Assembly (NCBI GenBank): GCA_934162285.1
Contig: CAKPHY010000015.1
Location: 1 to 34,818 of the forward strand
DNA: 34,818 nucleotides
Reading direction: 5' to 3'
Source: an uncultured Bacilli bacterium
Lineage (GTDB): Bacteria; Bacillota_I; Bacilli_A; RF39; UBA660
The notes under the pieces are model-generated. The model was given only the letters and a program-made list of their open reading frames with translations. It ran no database searches and was not told the origin of the DNA. This document shows, piece by piece, positions 1-6,039 of the stretch (positions are counted from its first letter, which is position 1; every line of letters starts with the position of its first letter). The translations under genes and the position numbers were made by a program.

Positions 1-126
1 GTTAGCATATCCAAATTTATGAATTTTAAAAAAACATAAAAATTTAGAAAAAGTACTTGATTTATATTAGCAAGTTTATTAGTTGTTTAGAATTTTATTA
101 TGTTCATAGTAGAAACACAATAAAGA

Positions 127-155
127 TTGAATAATAAAATAATTTATGGTATATT
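127..155 (+). promoter_or_regulatory. Promoter of the SPFH gene
   Basis: TTGAAT (127-132) and TATATT (150-155) are separated by 17 bp. The TTG of the -35 box could be misread as an upstream start codon of the following gene. The promoter argues that translation really begins at the ATG at 178, which has its own Shine-Dalgarno site. The first 126 bases show no recognisable gene. Confidence 0.55.
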
Positions 156-177
156 ATACTTAAGGAAGGGTGATTTT

Positions 178-918
178 ATGATTATAGTAATTTTAGTAAT
201 TTTGATTATTGGTTTTTTTGGTTCTTTAAAGCAAATTAATCAATATGAAAGAGGAGTTAAATTCACATTAGGTAAATTCAGTAAAGTAATGGAACCAGGT
301 ATTAACTTCGTTTGCCCAATTTTTCAATCTTATCGTAAGGTTGATATTCGTACTAAAGTAGTAGATGTTCCTAATCAAGAAGCTATAACTAAAGATAATG
401 TTTCTATTGGTATCAATGCTGTTGTTTACTATAAAGTATTTGATGCTTCTAAAGCAATATTAGAAGTTGAAAATTTTTATTTTGCTGTATCTCAATTAGC
501 TCAAACAACAATGCGTAATACTGTTGGAACAGTGACTTTAGATGAATTATTGACTGAAAGAGAAAAAATATCAACAACTATTCAAAAAATCGTTGATGAA
601 GCAAGTGATCCATGGGGAATAAAAGTTGAAAATGTTGAATTAAAAGATGTAACATTACCAGAAGAAATGAAACGTGTTTTAGCTAAAGCTGCTGAAGCTG
701 AACGTGAAAAACAAGCAGTTATTACTAAATCAAGGGGAGAAATTGAAGCGGCAAATAACTTAGCTGAAGCGGCTAAAACAATGAGTTCAGCTCCTGGAGC
801 TTTACATTTGCGTACTTTAGCAACAATTAATGATATTTCTTCAGATCAATCTAATACTATTGTTTTTGCTTTACCACTTGAAGTATTAAGAGCAATGGAA
901 GGGAAAAATGAAAAATAA
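178..918 (+). CDS. SPFH/band-7 (stomatin/slipin-like) membrane protein
   Basis: A 246-aa protein of the SPFH/band-7 family, which forms oligomeric membrane-associated scaffolds. One N-terminal membrane segment (about residues 1-17, MIIVILVILIIGFFGSL) is followed by the typical start of the band-7 domain (QYERGVKFTLGKFSKVMEPG). The alanine/glutamate-rich helical stretch (KAAEAEREKQAVITKSRGE) and a C-terminal hydrophobic tail (NTIVFALPLEVL) fit stomatin/slipin proteins. The start at 178 is preceded by AAGGAAGGGTG; an upstream in-frame TTG lies in the promoter and was not used. No NfeD-like partner lies next to it, although slipins are often paired with one. The precise physiological role cannot be read from sequence. 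Confidence 0.9.
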   Translation: MIIVILVILIIGFFGSLKQINQYERGVKFTLGKFSKVMEPGINFVCPIFQSYRKVDIRTKVVDVPNQEAITKDNVSIGINAVVYYKVFDASKAILEVENFYFAVSQLAQTTMRNTVGTVTLDELLTEREKISTTIQKIVDEASDPWGIKVENVELKDVTLPEEMKRVLAKAAEAEREKQAVITKSRGEIEAANNLAEAAKTMSSAPGALHLRTLATINDISSDQSNTIVFALPLEVLRAMEGKNEK

Positions 919-919
919 T

Positions 920-947
920 TGTTAGATTTCTAACAGTTTTTTCTTAT
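920..947 (+). terminator. Intrinsic terminator after the SPFH gene
   Basis: TGTTAG (920-925) pairs with CTAACA (930-935) across an ATTT loop and is followed by a T-rich run. It sits between the SPFH stop codon and the next start. Confidence 0.7.
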
Positions 948-951
948 TTTT

Positions 952-1254
952 ATGAAAATTATAACTATCTGTGGTAGTATGAAATTTATTGAAAATATGC
1001 TTGAAATGGCATTAAAATTAGAATTAGATGGTAATTGTTGTCTTTTACCAATATATACAAATAATGCACTTTCAGAAAGCAAAATCATGTGTCTTAATAA
1101 AATGCATCAAGAAAAAATTAAAATATCTGATGCTATATTCGTTGTTAATGTTAATGGTTATATTGGTAATAGTACGAAAAAAGAAATTGAATTTGCTAAA
1201 TCTTTAGGTAAAGAAATAATATATTATAGTGATTTAAGAAATGAGGAAAAATGA
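952..1254 (+). CDS. Nucleoside 2-deoxyribosyltransferase-like (DUF4406-type) protein
   Basis: A 100-aa Rossmann-like protein. The opening ITICGSMKF and the later DAIFVVNVNGYIG plus STKKEIEFAKSLGK match small nucleoside 2-deoxyribosyltransferase-like/DUF4406 proteins, thought to bind nucleosides or nucleotides; the substrate is unknown. The ATG at 952 is needed to keep the N-terminal beta strand. It has no visible Shine-Dalgarno sequence, because only the T-run of the preceding terminator lies upstream. Expression may rely on readthrough and a weak or leaderless start. Its stop overlaps the start of the next gene by 4 nt (ATGA), so translation of the two is probably coupled. Confidence 0.7.
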   Translation: MKIITICGSMKFIENMLEMALKLELDGNCCLLPIYTNNALSESKIMCLNKMHQEKIKISDAIFVVNVNGYIGNSTKKEIEFAKSLGKEIIYYSDLRNEEK

Positions 1255-1715
1255 AAAAGTTTATATTAATTTTAATGATTTTTTTGCTTGTTGGTTGTAG
1301 TAATACCTATGAAGTAAATTATGGTGATTTAACCCTTAAATTAGATAAAGAAACCGCTTCTAATATTAAGGATGATGAATTAATACTAAATGGTAATAAT
1401 TATTATGCTTCAATTAAAATTTATAATGATTATAAATACGAAGAAATAAATGAAACTACTTTAAAAAATATTTTTAGTACAGAACAATATAAAAACTATG
1501 AAATAAGTGAACCAATAAAAAAAGATTTTCAAAACGAAACTTATTGGATCTTAAATTGTAGTAAAGATGATCTTAAAGGGGTATTTGTTTACTTTCAAAA
1601 AGACATTAATAATTATTTTGAAATTGTTATTTCTAATGATGCTTTCTATCATGATTATCCTAGTGAAAAGGCTATTAATGAAGTTTTAACAATATTAAAA
1701 AATGCCAAAAAATAA
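1251..1715 (+). CDS. Putative lipoprotein, unknown function
   Basis: A 154-aa protein with a lipoprotein signal peptide: MKK, a hydrophobic stretch, then the lipobox LVGC, giving lipidated Cys16. The mature part is polar with many Asn, Lys and Asp residues, and I recognise no domain. Its size and build resemble the lipoprotein at 24694, but the two sequences are not obviously alignable by eye. It overlaps the upstream gene by 4 nt and ends in a hairpin terminator shared with the convergent transporter gene. Confidence 0.75.
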   Translation: MKKFILILMIFLLVGCSNTYEVNYGDLTLKLDKETASNIKDDELILNGNNYYASIKIYNDYKYEEINETTLKNIFSTEQYKNYEISEPIKKDFQNETYWILNCSKDDLKGVFVYFQKDINNYFEIVISNDAFYHDYPSEKAINEVLTILKNAKK

Positions 1716-1736
1716 ACAGCTTTTAGCTGTTTTTAT
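1714..1736. terminator. Bidirectional terminator between convergent genes
   Basis: AACAGC and GCTGTT pair around a short TTTTA loop, with a T-run on the plus strand. It covers the plus-strand lipoprotein stop codon and the end of the minus-strand transporter gene. Confidence 0.65.
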
Positions 1737-2454
1737 GTGCTTCATAAATAATAAAAGCCAAAGTCATGCCACCAATAATATTTCCTAAAGTGACAGGAGT
1801 AATGTTATTTAAAAGCATTTCTTTAATGGTTATAGCTTTACTTCCTAAATGAGCAGCAAAAATATAATACATATTAGCAACTACATGTTCAAGACCTAAA
1901 ACTATAAATAAAAATATAGGAATAAAAATTACTAACATTTTTTCTTGAGTTGTTTTAACTGAAAAACTAAGTAATACTGCCATACATACTAAAATATTAC
2001 ATAAAATTCCTTTAAAAAAAGCTTCTAAAAAATCAAAATTTATTTTATTATAAGCTATAGTATAAATCGATTCAACATTTAAACAACCAGCTATTTTTAA
2101 CATATAAGCAATAAAAATAGCCCCAATAAAGTTACCAATAAATACTATGATTAAATTAGTTAGCATTTCTTTAAATGTTATTTCTTTTTTTAATTTAGGA
2201 ATAATTAATAAACAATTTCCTGTAAAAAGTTCTGTTTTAAATAAAATAACTAAAATTAAACCAAAAGGGAAAATTAAGCCAGAAATTATTTTAGCTAGAC
2301 TTTTATTGGTTATAAAATTACTGGCATAAGTTGAAGTGGCAGCAGCAAGGGCAATAAAAGCTCCGGCAAGAATGGCTAGAAGTAAGGTTTTAGAGAGACC
2401 ATATTTTACTTCCTTTTTAGCAGCATCGTTATAATTATTAAACATTTCTTCCAT
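1723..2454 (-). CDS. Formate/nitrite transporter (FNT) family channel
   Basis: A 243-aa polytopic membrane protein of the FNT (FocA/NirC) family, pentameric channels for small anions such as formate, nitrite or hydrosulfide. Recognisable family motifs include GAFIALAAATSTYAS in the first helices, PFGLILVILFKTELFTGNC and GNFIGAIFIAYM. The usual FNT length is about 250-280 aa, so it is full length. A strong Shine-Dalgarno site (AGGAGG) precedes the ATG at 2454. No pyruvate-formate lyase or nitrite reductase gene lies nearby, so the substrate cannot be assigned from context. Confidence 0.9.
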   Translation of the reverse strand: MEEMFNNYNDAAKKEVKYGLSKTLLLAILAGAFIALAAATSTYASNFITNKSLAKIISGLIFPFGLILVILFKTELFTGNCLLIIPKLKKEITFKEMLTNLIIVFIGNFIGAIFIAYMLKIAGCLNVESIYTIAYNKINFDFLEAFFKGILCNILVCMAVLLSFSVKTTQEKMLVIFIPIFLFIVLGLEHVVANMYYIFAAHLGSKAITIKEMLLNNITPVTLGNIIGGMTLAFIIYEAHKNS

Positions 2455-2479
2455 ATTTTACCTCCTAGTAATATTTTAA

Positions 2480-2530
2480 CATAAATAATGTAAAATTAAG
2501 GGAGATCACCTTATAAAATGTTTATTTATG
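2480..2530. repeat. Inverted repeat in the divergent transporter/ltaS promoter region
   Basis: CATAAATAA (2480-2488) and TTATTTATG (2522-2530) are exact reverse complements about 33 bp apart. They flank the region from which the FNT gene and the LtaS-like gene are transcribed divergently. The arms are AT-only apart from one base pair, so chance is possible. Confidence 0.35.
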
Positions 2531-2531
2531 A

Positions 2532-2549
2532 TATAATTAATAATAGGAA
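2532..2549 (+). promoter_or_regulatory. -10 box and ribosome binding site of the LtaS-like gene
   Basis: TATAAT at 2532-2537 is followed by AGGAAG (2544-2549) before the ATG at 2558. No good -35 hexamer is seen 16-18 bp upstream. Confidence 0.45.
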
Positions 2550-2557
2550 GTGTTTTT

Positions 2558-4498
2558 ATGAAGAAAAAATTAGATATTTTATATTTCAATATAATTTATA
2601 TTATATTTATGGAATTAATTTTTAAAATTTTTACATTAAAAGATCTTTTTTCTTTTAATACTTTATATGTAATAGCGTTTTCTATTCCAAGTGCGATAAT
2701 TTTAACACTTATAGAAACTATATTTAAAAATGAAAAAATTAATAGAATTATTACAACAGTTTTAACCTTTTTAATTTCTTTCATTTTTATTGCTCAGTTT
2801 GTTTATTACAAATATTATGAAGCTATATTTTCTATTTATTCTTTATTTCATGGTGGTCAAGTATTAGAATTTATTGATAATATTATTGGAGTAATGTTAA
2901 GAAATATTATTCCACTTATTTTAATGTTTGTTCCTTTTATTATTCCTTTAATAAAAAAAATACCTATAAATTTTGATTATAAAGATAATTTTAATAAAGG
3001 AATGCTTTTATTAATAAGTATATTTATCTTTATTGGTACTGTTATTGCTTTAGAGTTAGAACCTAAAAGTTCTTATTCAGCTCATCGTTTATATTATGAA
3101 ACCCATGTACCAACTTTAACTGCTTCAAAATTTGGTTTAATAACAACAATGCGTTTAGATGCTAAAAGAACCATTTTTGGTTTTGAAGAACAACTAGTTA
3201 AAATAGATAATGTAGAAAAACCTACAATTAAAATAGATGAAGAAAATAAAGTTGAATATAACATTATGGATATTGATTTTCAAGCTTTAATAGCAGGTGA
3301 AGAAAATAAAGTTATTAAACAAATGCATGAATATTTTAGTAGTATAAATCCAACTGAAAAAAATGATTATACAGGTATGTTTAAAGGTAAAAACTTGATT
3401 GTTTTTGTTGCTGAAGCTTTTTCACCAATGGCTATTAATGAAAAATATACTCCAACTCTTTATAAACTTTATAGTGAAGGCTTTCAATTTAAAAACTTTT
3501 ATACGCCATATTATTATGTAAGTACTTCTGATGGTGAGTATACTTCGCTTTTATCATTACTACCTAAAAATGTTGGTTGGAATATGTATCGTAGTCATAA
3601 AAATTATTTACCATTTACTTATGCTAATGTCTTTAAAAAACTAGGTTATGAAGCACGTGCTTATCATGATGGAAATTATAAATACTATGATCGCCACTTA
3701 TCTCATCCAAATATGGGATATGAATATAAAGCTTGTGGTAATGGTTTAAATATTTCTTGTCGTTTATGGCCTCAAAGTGATGTGGAAATGATTAATGCAA
3801 CTGTTGATGATTACATTAATAGTGAACATTATGTAACTTATTATATGACTATAAGTGGGCACCTAGCTTATAATTTTGCTGGTGGTAATGCCATGGCTTC
3901 TAAGCATCGAAAGGAAATAGCTGATTTAAATGCTTCAACTTCTATTAAAGCTTATATTGCAACTCAGATGGAATTTGATCAAGCTTTAAAAACTTTAATT
4001 GATAAGTTAGAAGCTAATGGAACTTTAGATGATACTGTTATAGTTATAACTGCTGATCACTATCCATATGGGTTAACCGATGATGAAATTAAAGGATACG
4101 CTGATTATATTGATGACTTTAAGTTTGATGTGCATAAAAATAGTTTCTTAATTTGGAATAGTACAATGAAAGAACCAGTAGTTGTTTCAAAATATGCTTA
4201 TCAAATTGATGCTTTACCAACCATATTAAATTTATTTGGTATTGAATATGATTCAAGATTATTAATGGGAACAGATATTATGAGTAATAGTGACGGTCTT
4301 GTAATTTTCAGTGATCGTAGTTGGATAACAGAATATGGAAGATATAATGCTGTTACTAAAAAATTTACAGCTTTTGCTTCTAAAGAAGTAAGTGAAGAAT
4401 ATATTGAAAGAATCAATTCTATTGTTGCTAATAAATTTTCAATGTCAGCATCAATATTAGATAAAGATTATTATCGTTATGTTTTTAAAGAGAATTAA
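2558..4498 (+). CDS. ltaS: LtaS-family sulfatase (lipoteichoic acid synthase-like)
   Basis: A 646-aa membrane-anchored enzyme of the LtaS family, which transfers glycerol-phosphate from phosphatidylglycerol to build the lipoteichoic acid chain outside the cell. Five hydrophobic segments fill roughly residues 1-165, followed by an extracellular sulfatase-fold domain. Expected metal/catalytic positions are present: Glu286 in FVAEAF, the nucleophile candidate Thr323 in VSTSDGEY, and the Asp500-His501 pair in TADHYPYG. Length agrees with the family (about 600-700 aa). An intrinsic terminator follows, so it appears monocistronic. Another phosphoglycerol transferase of the same fold is possible, but the domain order and Thr motif favour LtaS. 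Confidence 0.85.
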   Translation: MKKKLDILYFNIIYIIFMELIFKIFTLKDLFSFNTLYVIAFSIPSAIILTLIETIFKNEKINRIITTVLTFLISFIFIAQFVYYKYYEAIFSIYSLFHGGQVLEFIDNIIGVMLRNIIPLILMFVPFIIPLIKKIPINFDYKDNFNKGMLLLISIFIFIGTVIALELEPKSSYSAHRLYYETHVPTLTASKFGLITTMRLDAKRTIFGFEEQLVKIDNVEKPTIKIDEENKVEYNIMDIDFQALIAGEENKVIKQMHEYFSSINPTEKNDYTGMFKGKNLIVFVAEAFSPMAINEKYTPTLYKLYSEGFQFKNFYTPYYYVSTSDGEYTSLLSLLPKNVGWNMYRSHKNYLPFTYANVFKKLGYEARAYHDGNYKYYDRHLSHPNMGYEYKACGNGLNISCRLWPQSDVEMINATVDDYINSEHYVTYYMTISGHLAYNFAGGNAMASKHRKEIADLNASTSIKAYIATQMEFDQALKTLIDKLEANGTLDDTVIVITADHYPYGLTDDEIKGYADYIDDFKFDVHKNSFLIWNSTMKEPVVVSKYAYQIDALPTILNLFGIEYDSRLLMGTDIMSNSDGLVIFSDRSWITEYGRYNAVTKKFTAFASKEVSEEYIERINSIVANKFSMSASILDKDYYRYVFKEN

Positions 4499-4520
4499 CT
4501 AAAATTAATTCTTTTTATTT
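4491..4520 (+). terminator. Terminator of the LtaS-like gene
   Basis: AGAATTAA (4491-4498) pairs with TTAATTCT (4505-4512), followed by TTTTATTT. The stop codon lies in the left arm. Confidence 0.65.
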
Positions 4521-4546
4521 GACATTATGAAAAAAATAAATATAAT
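4519..4546 (+). promoter_or_regulatory. Consensus sigma-A-type promoter
   Basis: A perfect TTGACA (4519-4524) and a perfect TATAAT (4541-4546) are separated by 16 bp, starting at the T-run of the preceding terminator. It drives the unknown gene at 4564. Confidence 0.85.
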
Positions 4547-4563
4547 AACTTCTCGGTGATATT

Positions 4564-5016
4564 ATGTTAAAAAAAAGTAAAGTAACTCGTGTTAAAAGAA
4601 CTCAAGTTTATGCTGGTGAAGTTTATTCTAAAGAATTCGGATTTATCAGAGGAATGTTATTCATTATAAACGATAAAGGAAGAGTAGTTGATTTAATATA
4701 TGATTCACCTAATTACACTTTATATGAATTACAAACTAAAGAAGAGAGATTAGAACCAATTTGTATTAAACACGCTATTAATTTAGAAGAAGCTTTAAAA
4801 TACTTAAATTATCCTATTTTTTTAGAGAGTAAAGACATTAATAAAATTTATAAAGAACTTGTTATTAGCAATAAATGGTTAAAAAATAATCTTCATTTAT
4901 TTGATTACCATCGTGCTGATGCTTTACCATATTATATATATGAAAATCTTAGTTGGATTAATTTGGATCCTAATGGTAAACCTACTAAAGAGGAATTAAT
5001 GATGATAACAAAATAG
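4564..5016 (+). CDS. Conserved-looking protein of unknown function
   Basis: A 150-aa soluble protein with no signal peptide or membrane segment that I do not recognise. The N-terminus is basic (MLKKSKVTRVKRTQ). The middle alternates beta-like stretches (GMLFIINDKGRVVDLIYD) with charged helices. An isolated consensus promoter, a GGTGAT ribosome binding site and its own terminator indicate a well-expressed, independently transcribed gene. Neighbours (LtaS-like enzyme, CPBP protease) give no clear functional hint. Confidence 0.7.
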   Translation: MLKKSKVTRVKRTQVYAGEVYSKEFGFIRGMLFIINDKGRVVDLIYDSPNYTLYELQTKEERLEPICIKHAINLEEALKYLNYPIFLESKDINKIYKELVISNKWLKNNLHLFDYHRADALPYYIYENLSWINLDPNGKPTKEELMMITK

Positions 5017-5030
5017 TTATCATTTTTTAA
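5002..5030 (+). terminator. Terminator of the 150-aa gene
   Basis: ATGATAAC (5002-5009) pairs with GTTATCAT (5016-5023) around AAAATA, followed by TTTTT. Confidence 0.8.
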
Positions 5031-5045
5031 TTCTTGTGCTATAAT
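5017..5045 (+). promoter_or_regulatory. Promoter of the CPBP protease gene
   Basis: An extended -10 box (TGCTATAAT, 5037-5045) lies 17 bp after TTATCA (5017-5022). The ATG at 5044 falls inside the -10 box, so it cannot be the start; translation starts at 5062. Confidence 0.6.
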
Positions 5046-5061
5046 GATTAAGGTAGATAAT

Positions 5062-5703
5062 ATGAAGAAAAATTTAAAGTTTATTTTATTAGGTATTGTT
5101 TTTATTTTAATATGGGCTTTTAACATTTTAGTTATTTCGCCTAAAGTTGATGTTATTTTTGCTGAACCTTATAACTTAATTATTAGAACATTTTTAAAAC
5201 TAATTATATGGGTAGGTTATAGTTTATTTTTTATAAATAAATATAATAAGGATTTAAAAATTAGAAAAGAAGAATTATTTAAATTTAAAGAGAAAAAATT
5301 AACTTTAAAATTAGTTTTATTAATAATTACTATATCATTTTTTATAATGCTTTTTACACGTAAAGGTATTTATATTAACGGTTTTACTATCGATGACTTT
5401 TTTAACAAGTTTTTACTTGTAGGAATTGAAGAAGAACTAGTTTTTAGAGGCTTAATATTAAATGGTTTAAGTAAGAAAGATAAGTTTGTTAAAGCTAGTA
5501 TCATAACATCTATCTTATTTGCTTTAGTTCATATTCCACTTTATATTAGAAGTGAATTACTATTAAGTGATATTATTCTTAACTGTTTAAAAATAGTTGT
5601 TATTAGTTGTTTTTATAATGGTATTTTTAATGAAACTAAGTCAATTTGGCCAATTGTTATTTTCCATAGTTTCTGGGATATTTCATTTTTCTTATTTAGA
5701 TAA
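5062..5703 (+). CDS. CPBP-family intramembrane metalloprotease (CAAX/Abi-like)
   Basis: A 213-aa polytopic membrane protein of the CPBP (CAAX protease and bacteriocin-processing) family. The diagnostic motifs are present in order: EExxxR at Glu124-Glu125...Arg129 (EEELVFRGL), a second-motif histidine (His157 in ALVHIP) and a last-helix histidine (His202 in FHSFWD). These residues coordinate the metal in the Rce1/CPBP fold. In bacteria such proteins act in prenyl-protein-like processing, bacteriocin immunity or cleavage of membrane peptides; the substrate here is unknown. The start was set at 5062 because the earlier in-frame ATG at 5044 overlaps the -10 box and AAGGTAG precedes 5062. Confidence 0.85.
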   Translation: MKKNLKFILLGIVFILIWAFNILVISPKVDVIFAEPYNLIIRTFLKLIIWVGYSLFFINKYNKDLKIRKEELFKFKEKKLTLKLVLLIITISFFIMLFTRKGIYINGFTIDDFFNKFLLVGIEEELVFRGLILNGLSKKDKFVKASIITSILFALVHIPLYIRSELLLSDIILNCLKIVVISCFYNGIFNETKSIWPIVIFHSFWDISFFLFR

Positions 5704-5704
5704 T

Positions 5705-5738
5705 AAAAAAAAATAAATTTTTCAATTTATTTTTTTTT
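5705..5738. terminator. Bidirectional terminator between CPBP gene and rpmB
   Basis: A long A/T stem: AAATAAATT (5711-5719) pairs with AATTTATTT (5724-5732). It is extended by an A-run on the left and a T-run on the right, so it can act on both strands. Confidence 0.75.
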
Positions 5739-5916
5739 ATTCATTAACTTTAATGTCTTTTTTTGAAGAACGCATTTCACGAGTGCTCATTCTTACAGTT
5801 TTACCATCAACAGTTACTTTTTGTAAGTTTGGTTTTTGAGCATGCTTTGTTGCATTACAAGCATGACTTCTTCTATTTCCATGTAATGGTGTTTTAGTTG
5901 TTAATTTTTTTGCCAT
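5737..5916 (-). CDS. rpmB: 50S ribosomal protein L28
   Basis: A 59-aa basic protein on the minus strand. The N-terminal MAKKLTTKTPLHGNRRSHAC and the following NATKHAQKPNLQKV match the bacterial L28 core pattern, in which a GN(x)RSHA.NATK motif leads into PNLQKV. The C-terminal part (VDGKTVRMSTREMRSS) also fits L28 (VDGK..v.vs.r.l.s). Length is close to the usual 61-63 aa of Firmicutes. The ATG at 5916 is preceded by GGAAGGAG. It is divergently transcribed from dnaE with a separate promoter. The N-terminal CxxC zinc ribbon seen in some L28 proteins is absent. Confidence 0.92.
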   Translation of the reverse strand: MAKKLTTKTPLHGNRRSHACNATKHAQKPNLQKVTVDGKTVRMSTREMRSSKKDIKVNE

Positions 5917-5955
5917 ACTATCTTCTCCTTCCAGTTTTTCTTCTTTGCTTTAATA

Positions 5956-5984
5956 ACTTTATCATATAATTGCGAATAAGTCAA
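5956..5984 (-). promoter_or_regulatory. Promoter of rpmB
   Basis: On the minus strand TTGACT (5984-5979) is followed after 17 bp by TAAAGT (5961-5956). The -10 box is weak but the -35 is near consensus. Confidence 0.5.
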
Positions 5985-5991
5985 ATATTTA

Positions 5992-6020
5992 TTAACAAAA
6001 ACTTGTATTTATAGTACAAT
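5992..6020 (+). promoter_or_regulatory. Promoter of dnaE
   Basis: TTAACA (5992-5997) and TACAAT (6015-6020) have a 17-bp spacer. The predicted transcript starts near 6027, which rules out the in-frame GTG at 6025 as the dnaE start. Confidence 0.7.
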
Positions 6021-6039
6021 TAAAGTGGATGTGATATTC

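Noticed and set aside
5044..5061. Upstream ATG as start of the CPBP protease
   Set aside because: It overlaps the -10 box of the promoter and has no ribosome site.
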